Positions 1 to 5,772 of a stretch of DNA of 5,772 nt are shown piece after piece. Origin of the DNA: Bacteroidota bacterium (GTDB lineage Bacteria; Bacteroidota; Bacteroidia; Chitinophagales; UBA2359); assembly GCA_020631675.1 (NCBI GenBank), contig JAHDGT010000187.1, positions 1-5,772 of the forward strand, in the 5' to 3' direction. The notes below the pieces were generated by a model. That model searched no databases. It was not told where the DNA came from and saw only the letters and a list, made by a program, of their open reading frames with translations. Position 1 is the first letter of the stretch; each line of letters starts with the position of its first letter. Made by a program: the position numbers and the translations under genes.

Positions 1-133
1 CTCCTATCCCTCGCGCGACCCAATTTGAAAATGTGTCGATTTGAAAAGTCTCACTACTAAAATAACACATCTACAACTTTATAAGTTCTTCTTTTGAAGT
101 GCATCTTCGTCTTGTGGCAATCAAAAGACAAAA
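1..133. other. Intergenic stretch without a convincing gene
   Basis: I see no supportable gene here. The nonamer ATTTGAAAA occurs twice in direct orientation, at 23-31 and 39-47, sixteen bases apart. On the minus strand a short frame beginning with ATG at 68-70 stays open to the left edge (about 23 codons), so the first codons of a leftward gene cannot be excluded, but nothing in its residues is recognisable. On the plus strand one frame is open from base 1 to a TAA at 58-60, equally without recognisable content. Together with the palindrome and promoter that follow, this makes up the 367-bp gene-free left end of the window. Confidence 0.5.
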
Positions 134-299
134 TGAGGTAGTTTAAAGTTTTTCATCTGAACCGCGCCTAAGTGCTTGATCTTGAAGACGAAGCTCTTTT
201 TGAGTTTCGTACTTGAAAAGTACGGAGCGAAAAAAAGCTGAAGTATTCAAGATCAAGCACTTAGGGGTAAGGTCGAGAAAATAACTTTAAACTACCTCA
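134..299. repeat. 166-bp near-palindromic repeat element (MITE- or REP-like)
   Basis: The outer arms are 17-bp exact inverted repeats: TGAGGTAGTTTAAAGTT at 134-150 against its reverse complement at 283-299. The inner arms are 20-bp exact inverted repeats: 167-186 against 246-265. The core has a 7-bp stem, CGTACTT (208-214) with AAGTACG (218-224), and a GAA loop; shorter AGCT and T5/A5 pairings lie between core and inner arms. All blocks share nearly the same centre (about 216), so the whole unit folds as one long hairpin. The blocks between the arms have diverged and differ by one base in length. No coding capacity and no obvious target-site duplication at either edge. The form fits a non-autonomous mobile element, a REP/BIME-type repeat or a large regulatory hairpin; the sequence alone does not decide among these. 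Confidence 0.85.
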
Positions 300-310
300 A
301 TAGAAAACTG

Positions 311-318
311 TATTTTTG
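311..318 (+). promoter_or_regulatory. Candidate Bacteroidota -7 promoter box for the small lipoprotein gene
   Basis: TATTTTTG matches the Bacteroidota -7 consensus TAnnTTTG at every fixed position. It would place transcription start near 324-326 and give a leader of roughly 43 bases before the ATG at 368. No clear TTG-type -33 box is visible at the usual distance. The region where it would lie (about 285-293) falls inside the right outer arm of the palindrome, so the palindrome and promoter overlap physically. The element is inferred from consensus alone. Confidence 0.5.
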
Positions 319-367
319 TGCTTCGTAATTTCCCCGATAACATTTACAATTCGCAAAAGCATACATC

Positions 368-844
368 ATGCAAAAATTACTGACTTTATTATTGGCGTTC
401 TGCTTGATCGGAGCAGCCGCCACTTTCACCAGCTGTGGTGATGAAGGAGAAGAACAAACACCAGCAACCATGTCTGCCACTATAGATGGCAATGACATTG
501 ATGCCTTCACTTTTTCTCCTGAAACCATAGGTGCGACTTATACCAATAACATCATTAGTGTAACAGGTACTACAACTGACGGAAAGGTTTTGAATATGTC
601 CATCACTACAGATGCGGCAGGTACTTATACCCTGAACAATGATGAATTCGCTGCGACTTATACCGAAGATGAATTCAATATTTTCACCTTCCCGTTCCCG
701 GGTACCACCAATACGGTTACTATTTCCACATTCGATACTACGAATAAAGAAGTATCAGGTAGCTTCTCTTTTAGTTTACAAGTACCTCTAAGTGGCAAGC
801 AGCGCGATTTGTCAGGTACTTTTAGTAATGTGAAATACGAATAA
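368..844 (+). CDS. Small exported lipoprotein, DUF6252-like, probably surface exposed
   Basis: A 158-residue protein of unknown function. Residues 1-22 form a lipoprotein signal peptide (K3, a Leu/Ala-rich core, lipobox F-T-S-C with Cys23 as the lipidated residue). Cys23 is followed by G-D-E-G-E-E, an acidic stretch like the lipoprotein export signal that sends Bacteroidota lipoproteins to the outer face of the outer membrane; surface exposure is inferred from this. The mature part (about 35-158) is rich in Thr, Ser, Gly and aromatics in alternating patterns, suggesting a single beta-sandwich-like domain. The overall pattern (M-S-A-T-I-D-G near the start, G-T-Y-x-L in the middle, G-x-F-x-N-V-x-Y at the end) resembles the DUF6252 group from memory; this was not searched. 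No catalytic motif is visible. The chosen ATG gives a complete signal peptide; there is no Shine-Dalgarno sequence. It is transcribed alone: promoter candidate at 311, terminator at 871. Confidence 0.85.
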   Translation: MQKLLTLLLAFCLIGAAATFTSCGDEGEEQTPATMSATIDGNDIDAFTFSPETIGATYTNNIISVTGTTTDGKVLNMSITTDAAGTYTLNNDEFAATYTEDEFNIFTFPFPGTTNTVTISTFDTTNKEVSGSFSFSLQVPLSGKQRDLSGTFSNVKYE

Positions 845-847
845 TCA

Positions 848-861
848 TTTAAACTACCTCA
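848..861. repeat. Additional copy of the palindrome end sequence
   Basis: TTTAAACTACCTCA is identical to the outer 14 bases of the palindrome's right end (286-299) in the same orientation, and is the inverted copy of its left end (134-147). It begins four bases after the stop codon of the lipoprotein gene. The preceding bases are also similar (ATAA a few bases upstream in both). A 14-base exact match including the C/T/A-mixed part ACTACCTCA is unlikely by chance in so short a region. The gene is therefore bracketed by direct copies at 286 and 848. Confidence 0.75.
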
Positions 862-870
862 TTATTCCCA

Positions 871-908
871 AAGCGGAAGTGTAGCCCTCTACACTTCCGC
901 TTTTTTTT
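871..908 (+). terminator. Strong rho-independent terminator after the small lipoprotein gene
   Basis: A perfect 14-bp stem, AAGCGGAAGTGTAG (871-884) with its complement at 889-902, closes a four-base CCCT loop and runs directly into a tract of eight T residues (901-908). It sits 26 bases downstream of the lipoprotein stop codon and 77 bases before the peptidase ATG, so it separates the two plus-strand genes into different transcription units. The opposite side lacks a long A tract, so it should work mainly rightward. Confidence 0.93.
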
Positions 909-923
909 GCCCGGAACTATTCC

Positions 924-932
924 TAGTTTAAA
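924..932. repeat. Partial fourth copy of the palindrome end motif, inverted
   Basis: TAGTTTAAA matches nine bases of the left palindrome end (139-147) and is inverted relative to the copy at 848-861. The two copies therefore flank the terminator hairpin. Nine AT-rich bases can recur by chance, so this is tentative. Confidence 0.3.
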
Positions 933-935
933 CCT

Positions 936-943
936 TATTTTCG
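936..943 (+). promoter_or_regulatory. Possible -7 promoter box for the M1 peptidase gene
   Basis: TATTTTCG differs from the Bacteroidota -7 consensus TAnnTTTG at one position. It lies 42 bases upstream of the ATG at 986, a spacing similar to that of the upstream gene's candidate box, and downstream of the terminator, where a promoter is needed. No convincing -33 box is seen. Confidence 0.3.
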
Positions 944-985
944 CGAATAAGTACTTGGACAAAACAGCAAAAACCTCCTTCACAT

Positions 986-3652
986 ATGAGACGCTCGAAT
1001 TTACTCGCTTTATTGTCACTCTTATACAGTCTACTTGTGCTTAGTGCCTGTAAAAACAGCCAAAGCATTCAGTACGAAATACCTGCTAAAGACGCAGCTG
1101 CGATTCTAAACATCTTCGGAGGTGAAACTGGAAACATGAGCGAGGAAGACAGCTCAAAGTACCATCCCATCAATGATTATCGGGCTACGCGTACCATCAA
1201 AAACGACTTGCAGCACACTCGCTTAGAAGTGCGTTTCGACTGGGCAAAGCAACACTTGATCGGGCAAGCCACCATAGATATCAAACCACATTTTTATGAT
1301 GTTGAACAAGTGGTTCTAGATGCCAAAGGCATGCAGATCCACCGTGTAGCTCTGGTCAACCCAATGGGGAAAGGCGATCAAGACTTAGCCTACACTTATC
1401 CCGATAGCATGCGCTTGCTCATTCAGCTGGATCGTAGCTATAGTAGAAATGAGAGCTACCGCTTATTCATAGATTATACCGCACAGCCCAATGACTTGCC
1501 TAAAAATGTATTCGATGAAGTACTAGGCGAGAAAGGGCTGTATTTCATCAATCCTGATGGCACGGAAACAGACAAGCCCCAACAAATATGGACACAAGGA
1601 GAAACCGAATCTAACTCCATCTGGTTTCCCACTATCGACCACCCAACACAAAATAGCAGTCAGGAGATATTGATCACTGTTGAAGATAGATTCAAAACCC
1701 TATCTAATGGTAAGCTCGTTTCCAGCAGTAAGAATGGAGATGGCACCAGAACTGACCATTGGCATCAAAAGTTGCCACATACGCCCTACCTATTCATGCT
1801 CGCAGTAGGAGAATATGCTATTGTAACCGACGAGTGGAATGGCATCTCCATGAGCTACTATGTAGAACCGGAATATGAGGAGCATGCTCGTGCCATATTC
1901 GGTACCACACCTGCGATGATGCAGTTTTTCTCTGAGCTTTTAGATTATCCTTACCCCTGGGATAAGTATGACCAAGTGATCGTGCGCGACTACACCAGCG
2001 GTGCGATGGAAAACACCGGAGCCGTAGTATTCGGCGAGTTCGCCCAGCAAACTACCCGAGAATTATTAGACGGCAATGATGAAGAAACCATATCTCATGA
2101 GATCATTCATCAGTGGTTCGGTAATATAGTCACTTGCGAGTCTTGGAGTCACCTCTCCTTGAATGAGAGTTTCGCCACCTATGGAGAGTACCTATGGTAC
2201 GAACATGCCTACGGCAAGCAAAGGGCCGATGAGCATTTGAATGAGATGTTACAAGACTATCTGCTATCTACAATTGACCCTACAGAAGAGCACCCTATTC
2301 GCTTTTTCTACGAGCATCGCGATGATCTATTCGATGCCATTTCTTATAGTAAAGGCGGCTGCGTCTTACACATGCTTCGCAACTACTTGGGCGACGAAGC
2401 CTTTTTCGAAGGCGTTCGCCATTACCTAAAAGAAAACGAATTTTCTTCTGCCGAAATACACGACCTCCGCATTGCTTTTGAAGATATTAGTGGTGAGGAT
2501 CTGAATTGGTTTTTCAATCAGTGGTTCATGAAAGGCGGGCATCCTGAGTTAGCCGTCACCTATGGCTATAATACCAATACCAAAGAAGCCATAGTAGAAG
2601 TAGAGCAGTTGCAAGATGTGGCAAACAGCTCTTTATTTCTACTGCCTTTGTCTCTTGCGATTTATACGGAAGATGCGGTACAAATCGAGCAGATAGTAGT
2701 AGACAAGCGCAAGCAAGAATTCCGTTTCCCTGTAAGTGAAAAAGTTATTCTCATGAGTCTGGACCCTGATCGCGTCCTTGTGGGTACGATTAGCGACAAT
2801 AAGACGCTTGAGCAATATAATATTCAATTAGAACGCTCCAGCAATTATAGTGAGCAGTTAGATGCGATGAGTCAGATCGCCCAACAGCAGCTCAGAAGTG
2901 AAAAAAACATTAGCAGTAATATCGCTAAAAAACTGAAATCGGAATCAGCCGGTTTACGTATAGCTGCTATAGAACAGTATGCGCCTAATAAGTGGGCATC
3001 GGATACTGATTTTATCGAACAGCTTAAAAATATCGCCTTCAATGATTCCGAAGCTCCTGTTAGAGAAGCCGCCGTTGAGAAGCTTGCCGAATTGAAAAGC
3101 AAAGCTTTGAGTCCTACATTTCAGACCATTTACGAGCAAGACCAATCCTATCACGTCATGAATGAAGCACTCATTGGAATGGCGGGAATAGATGAGAAAA
3201 AAAGTCTCGCCTTGGCAAGTGAAGCCGTCGATATTCCCCAATTGCAATATGGTGTATTGGATATTTATGCCAGCTATGGGGATAGTAGCCATGACGCCTA
3301 TTTCCAAAAAGTCATCAAAGACCCGAATAGTAGTCATTGGAAGGCATTAGAAACTTATGGCATTTTCCTGGCTCGACAAGATATGAGCACCCTGAAAAAC
3401 GCATTACCGCTTTTTGAAGACAAAGCCTTGAATTCAAACAAAACCTGGATAAAGTTCAGAGCCATGCGCAGCCTGAACAGTTTGGCAGACGAGATAGCCT
3501 TGGAGCGGACACAAAGTAGCGATAAGACAATGATCGGTCAGTTAGAGGAAAAAGAAATGCTTATTCGAAAGATGATGAAAAGCATTGCTGAACGCAATAC
3601 GGACCCCAAAATGGCGGTCAGCTTTAATAAAATGGGCGGTATCGGAGAATAA
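986..3652 (+). CDS. M1-family zinc aminopeptidase, lipoprotein with helical (HEAT-like) C-terminal region
   Basis: An 888-residue metallopeptidase expected to remove N-terminal residues from peptides in the cell envelope. Residues 1-21 are a lipoprotein signal with lipobox L-S-A-C (Cys22). The following K-N-S-Q is not acidic, so unlike the upstream lipoprotein it has no surface-export signal and is more likely to face the periplasm (inference). The M1 N-terminal beta domain spans about 68-280. The catalytic domain carries the exopeptidase motif G-A-M-E-N (339-343), the zinc site H-E-I-I-H (371-375) and the third ligand Glu394 in N-E-S-F-A, giving the exact H-E-x-x-H-x18-E spacing. Tyr454 in Y-S-K-G-G fits the transition-state tyrosine. 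All catalytic residues are present, so it should be active. Residues about 620-870 are alpha-helical with HEAT-like pairs, for example around 650-705. Length is normal for M1 enzymes. Stops are tandem (TAA then TAG). Substrate preference cannot be read from the sequence; pepN-type naming is avoided because the exact subfamily is uncertain. Confidence 0.95.
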   Translation: MRRSNLLALLSLLYSLLVLSACKNSQSIQYEIPAKDAAAILNIFGGETGNMSEEDSSKYHPINDYRATRTIKNDLQHTRLEVRFDWAKQHLIGQATIDIKPHFYDVEQVVLDAKGMQIHRVALVNPMGKGDQDLAYTYPDSMRLLIQLDRSYSRNESYRLFIDYTAQPNDLPKNVFDEVLGEKGLYFINPDGTETDKPQQIWTQGETESNSIWFPTIDHPTQNSSQEILITVEDRFKTLSNGKLVSSSKNGDGTRTDHWHQKLPHTPYLFMLAVGEYAIVTDEWNGISMSYYVEPEYEEHARAIFGTTPAMMQFFSELLDYPYPWDKYDQVIVRDYTSGAMENTGAVVFGEFAQQTTRELLDGNDEETISHEIIHQWFGNIVTCESWSHLSLNESFATYGEYLWYEHAYGKQRADEHLNEMLQDYLLSTIDPTEEHPIRFFYEHRDDLFDAISYSKGGCVLHMLRNYLGDEAFFEGVRHYLKENEFSSAEIHDLRIAFEDISGEDLNWFFNQWFMKGGHPELAVTYGYNTNTKEAIVEVEQLQDVANSSLFLLPLSLAIYTEDAVQIEQIVVDKRKQEFRFPVSEKVILMSLDPDRVLVGTISDNKTLEQYNIQLERSSNYSEQLDAMSQIAQQQLRSEKNISSNIAKKLKSESAGLRIAAIEQYAPNKWASDTDFIEQLKNIAFNDSEAPVREAAVEKLAELKSKALSPTFQTIYEQDQSYHVMNEALIGMAGIDEKKSLALASEAVDIPQLQYGVLDIYASYGDSSHDAYFQKVIKDPNSSHWKALETYGIFLARQDMSTLKNALPLFEDKALNSNKTWIKFRAMRSLNSLADEIALERTQSSDKTMIGQLEEKEMLIRKMMKSIAERNTDPKMAVSFNKMGGIGE

Positions 3653-3669
3653 TAGCTTGGAGGTCGCCC

Positions 3670-4218
3670 TTAGTTCGCTGAAACGAATACATTCGGTAAC
3701 CAAGAGACTGATACGATTCTATTTCCTCTTCCGTACTCTACTTGTGCCCAGAAATCTCTAATGGTCAGCTCAGCATCTTGTGCATGTACTTTGTAGAAGC
3801 TGAAGCTTTTTTCTGGTAGCGGTACATTCTCCGCCTCTATGCCCTTATCTTCTGTTTCCGTCAATTTCACTTTAGGCTGTTCAAGTATCGCTTTTTGCTC
3901 TTCTGTAAGCTGAAAAGGTCCATGTCCTTGTTGAAGTTGAGCGGAAACGAACTGATAGCCGTAGTGATTCAGCTGGGCTTCGAAAAGCTCTTCCTCCGCA
4001 CTCAAAAGGTGGTCTTCTTTTACAAAGTAGCGGTATATGATAAACACCACCCCTAACGCGATCACCAACATGACCAAGAACATGGGGTCACTGAATATCT
4101 CCGCATAGCGCTCAAAGATTCCTTTATCAGAGCGGTTTCCCCTAGGGTTCAGTTCGATTCGTCGACCTTGGAGCAAAATCATACTTAAAGCGGCAATCAT
4201 ACTATAGCTATAAGACAT
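3670..4218 (-). CDS. Single-pass membrane protein of unknown function
   Basis: A 182-residue protein I do not recognise. There is one clear transmembrane helix at about residues 46-62 (MFLVMLVIALGVVFIIY), followed by Y-R-Y-F-V-K. A shorter hydrophobic stretch at 7-16 is followed by R19-R20 and seems too short to span a membrane. The remaining 115 or so residues form a soluble, charged domain: an acidic helix-like segment (73-85), a Gln/Glu/Lys-rich linker (about 94-135) and a C-terminal part with alternating hydrophobic residues (about 138-180) that looks like beta strands. There are no cysteines and no catalytic motif. Topology is ambiguous: charges next to the helix favour C-terminus inside, but the N-terminal segment is also basic. 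An in-frame TAA four codons upstream limits the start; Met1, Met7 or Met13 are all possible. It lies 73 bp after the rlmD stop with no terminator between, so it is probably in the same operon. Confidence 0.75.
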   Translation of the reverse strand: MSYSYSMIAALSMILLQGRRIELNPRGNRSDKGIFERYAEIFSDPMFLVMLVIALGVVFIIYRYFVKEDHLLSAEEELFEAQLNHYGYQFVSAQLQQGHGPFQLTEEQKAILEQPKVKLTETEDKGIEAENVPLPEKSFSFYKVHAQDAELTIRDFWAQVEYGRGNRIVSVSWLPNVFVSAN

Positions 4219-4291
4219 CAGACGAGTTTATTTTAGTTTTCACTCCTTGAGTAACAAGTAAAGTACAGTGGTGTTCATGAAAAACTCATGG

Positions 4292-5710
4292 CTATATTTT
4301 TTCCAAAGCCACTACATTTTCAATATGGTAGGTGTGCGGAAACATATCCACAGGCTGTACTTTGGTGATCTTATAGCCTCCTTGTTCACATAGTGCGGAC
4401 AGATCTCGCGCTTGTGTTACCGGGTTACAGCTCACATAGACAATACGCTGTGGGGCCAGTTTACACAATTGTACCAATACATCCGGGTGCATGCCTGCTC
4501 TGGGCGGATCTGTGATCAATACATCCGGACGTCCGTGCTGTTCGGCAAAAGCATCTGTTAGCATTTCCTTCACATCACCCGCATAAAAGTCGCCATTACT
4601 GACTTCATTTAAGCTCGCGTTGAACTTCGCATCCACTATAGCTGCTTCCACCTCTTCAATACCTACGACTTTCGCACATTGATCGGCCACGTAAATGGCG
4701 ATACTACCTGTGCCTGTATATAAGTCGTATACGATCTCTTCGCCTTTCAGCTCAGCAAAATCTCTTGTGATATCGTATAGGCTTTTCGCCTGTGTGGGAT
4801 TGGTCTGGAAGAAAGACTTCGGGCTGATTTTATATTGTCGATGCCCTAGGGTTTCTAAGATATAGCCCCGTCCATGATAGGTGATGATGTCTTGATCGTA
4901 AAGGGTATCGTTCTTTTTCTTGTTCACCACATAATGCAGACTGGTGATGTCCGGGTAATGCTCCAGCAGATCATCCAACAGAGTAAAAAGCATGGGGTTC
5001 ATCTGTGCCACACTCAGAATGACCATCAACTCTCCCTGGGTACTGCTTCTAATGATGAGGTTGCGCAGCATACCCGTATGCTCCCGAATATCATAAAATT
5101 CGAGTTCATGTTTTAAGGCGAAATCACGTACATGATTACGGATTTCATTACTGGGTTCTGCTTGTAAGTGGCAGTGATTCACATCTACTACCTTATCGAA
5201 CATACCGGGCTTGTGAAAGCCTAGCGCATCTCGTTTCATTTCCACCCCACTATCCACCTCCTCACGGGTCAGCCAGCGTTTATTACTAAAGGTGAAATCC
5301 AGCTTGTTTCGGTAGTAAGTCGTCAGTTCACTGCCTAGTACGGGAGGAATTTCGGGGAAGTCCAGCTTACCAATTCTGCGGAAAGACTCTTCAACGGTCA
5401 ATCTTTTGTATTCCAGCTGTTGCTCGTAGGCGAGGTACTGCCATTTACAACCGCCACACACACCGAAATGCTCGCAAAAAGCGGGCTGTCTCAACTCACT
5501 TGCTTCAAGTAAATCCGCGATTTTGCCAATGCCGTAGTCTTTCTTGTTCTTCGTAAGTAATACATTCACCACATCACCGGGCACTGCATTTTCTACGAAG
5601 ATGAGCTTGCCATCTGCTCGTCTGCCAAAGGCTTTACCTTCAGCAGCCATATTCGTGACTTGAAGGTTTTCTACCAGCTTTCTTCTACTTCTATTCCGCT
5701 TCCTTGCCAT
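4292..5710 (-). CDS. rlmD: 23S rRNA (uracil-C5)-methyltransferase, RlmD/RumA type
   Basis: A 472-residue SAM-dependent enzyme that methylates C5 of a uridine in 23S rRNA, U1939 (E. coli numbering) if the RlmD assignment holds. A basic N-terminus (1-12) leads into a TRAM RNA-binding domain (about 13-68). A 4Fe-4S cluster site follows with C-x5-C-x2-C (Cys79, Cys85, Cys88) and a fourth Cys at 180. The central domain contains F-F-Q-T-N-P (300-305). The Rossmann methyltransferase fold has the SAM loop D-L-Y-T-G-T-G (329-335), the D-P-P-R motif (401-404), the nucleophile Cys428 in S-C-N-P, and the general base Glu464 in H-I-E-N-V. All catalytic and cluster residues are present, so it should be functional. 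Paralogues RlmC, RlmCD and TrmA share the fold; the TRAM domain plus iron-sulphur cysteines exclude TrmA, but RlmC or a dual-site RlmCD-type enzyme is harder to exclude. The ATG overlaps the stop of a probable upstream gene, indicating operon transcription from beyond the right edge. Confidence 0.93.
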   Translation of the reverse strand: MARKRNRSRRKLVENLQVTNMAAEGKAFGRRADGKLIFVENAVPGDVVNVLLTKNKKDYGIGKIADLLEASELRQPAFCEHFGVCGGCKWQYLAYEQQLEYKRLTVEESFRRIGKLDFPEIPPVLGSELTTYYRNKLDFTFSNKRWLTREEVDSGVEMKRDALGFHKPGMFDKVVDVNHCHLQAEPSNEIRNHVRDFALKHELEFYDIREHTGMLRNLIIRSSTQGELMVILSVAQMNPMLFTLLDDLLEHYPDITSLHYVVNKKKNDTLYDQDIITYHGRGYILETLGHRQYKISPKSFFQTNPTQAKSLYDITRDFAELKGEEIVYDLYTGTGSIAIYVADQCAKVVGIEEVEAAIVDAKFNASLNEVSNGDFYAGDVKEMLTDAFAEQHGRPDVLITDPPRAGMHPDVLVQLCKLAPQRIVYVSCNPVTQARDLSALCEQGGYKITKVQPVDMFPHTYHIENVVALEKI

Positions 5711-5772
5711 TACTTTTCTTTCAACTTCAAACTTAAGTTGGCGATATTGATTTCGCCTTGATGTGCTATTAG
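5710..5772 (-). CDS. Probable C-terminal end of an upstream minus-strand gene (partial)
   Basis: One minus-strand frame is open from the right window edge to a TAA at 5712-5710 whose last base is the A of the rlmD ATG (TAATG). The last 20 codons end in GEINIANLSLKLKEK, an ordinary-looking mix of alternating hydrophobic and charged residues. A one-base stop/start overlap is typical of translationally coupled operon genes, which is the main support. Only 21 codons including the stop are visible, so the product cannot be identified, and a chance open frame of this length remains possible. Confidence 0.5.
   Translation of the reverse strand, partial: LIAHQGEINIANLSLKLKEK

Noticed and set aside
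134..141. TGAGGTAG identical to the let-7 microRNA seed
   Set aside because: An eight-base coincidence; this is bacterial DNA with no microRNA pathway.
134..299. Integron attC recombination site
   Set aside because: The palindrome is somewhat long and its ends do not match the RYYYAAC/GTTRRRY core boxes; no integrase gene is visible.
134..299. CRISPR repeat or riboswitch
   Set aside because: There is no regularly spaced direct-repeat array, and the fold is one simple long hairpin without any aptamer core I recognise.
292..528. 78-codon minus-strand open frame over the start of the lipoprotein gene
   Set aside because: It runs antisense across a clear signal peptide and lipobox and across the promoter; its translation shows no domain features. 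A shadow of the plus-strand gene.
532..664. Direct 13-base repeat TGCGACTTATACC (532-544 and 652-664) inside the lipoprotein gene
   Set aside because: Both copies are in frame and encode A-T-Y-T in beta-strand-like segments; it is more likely repeated strand sequence or chance than an inserted element.
2954..3337. 127-codon minus-strand open frame inside the peptidase gene
   Set aside because: It lies wholly inside the HEAT-like region of an intact M1 peptidase and its composition looks like antisense translation. Other minus-strand frames at 2639-2827 and 2872-3102, and plus-strand frames at 2241-2429 and 4874-5116, are rejected for the same reason.
4241..4249. Shine-Dalgarno-like AAGGAG on the minus strand upstream of the membrane protein
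   Set aside because: It is about 25 bases from the chosen ATG, too far to act, and an in-frame TAA lies between it and the ATG.
4276..4290. Small inverted repeat CATGA/TCATG between rlmD and the membrane protein gene
   Set aside because: A five-base stem without a following T tract on the minus strand is too weak to call a terminator.

Overview
The window looks like chromosomal DNA from a member of the Bacteroidota, possibly a marine Saprospiria- or Lewinella-like lineage, though that finer placement is only a guess. Four signs support the phylum. Start codons lack Shine-Dalgarno sequences and are preceded by A-rich leaders. One candidate promoter carries a perfect Bacteroidota -7 box (TAnnTTTG). 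There are two lipoproteins, one with acidic residues right after the lipidated Cys, as in surface lipoproteins of this phylum. The M1 peptidase is a lipoprotein with a long helical C-terminal extension, a layout I associate with this phylum.

Layout: positions 1-367 hold no convincing gene. They contain a 166-bp near-palindrome (134-299) with two perfectly complementary arm blocks (17 bp and 20 bp) around a small central hairpin, followed by a promoter (-7 box at 311-318). A small secreted lipoprotein gene follows (368-844), then another copy of the palindrome's end sequence (848-861) and a strong rho-independent terminator (871-908). A large M1-family zinc aminopeptidase lipoprotein fills 986-3652. 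Two minus-strand genes converge on it: an unrecognised single-pass membrane protein (4218 to 3670) and, upstream of it in transcription order, an RlmD/RumA-type 23S rRNA m5U methyltransferase (5710 to 4292). The right edge probably holds the last codons of another minus-strand gene, whose TAA stop shares its final A with the methyltransferase ATG.

How they work together: the two plus-strand genes are separate transcription units (a terminator lies between them), both exporting lipoproteins to the cell envelope. The minus-strand genes look like one operon entering from the right, with a housekeeping rRNA-modification gene and an envelope protein of unknown role. I see no defence locus, CRISPR array, RNA gene or intact transposase. 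The most unusual feature is the palindrome and the recurrence of its end sequence (TTTAAACTACCTCA) on both sides of the small lipoprotein gene, which suggests a dispersed repeat, a non-autonomous mobile element or a repeated regulatory site.
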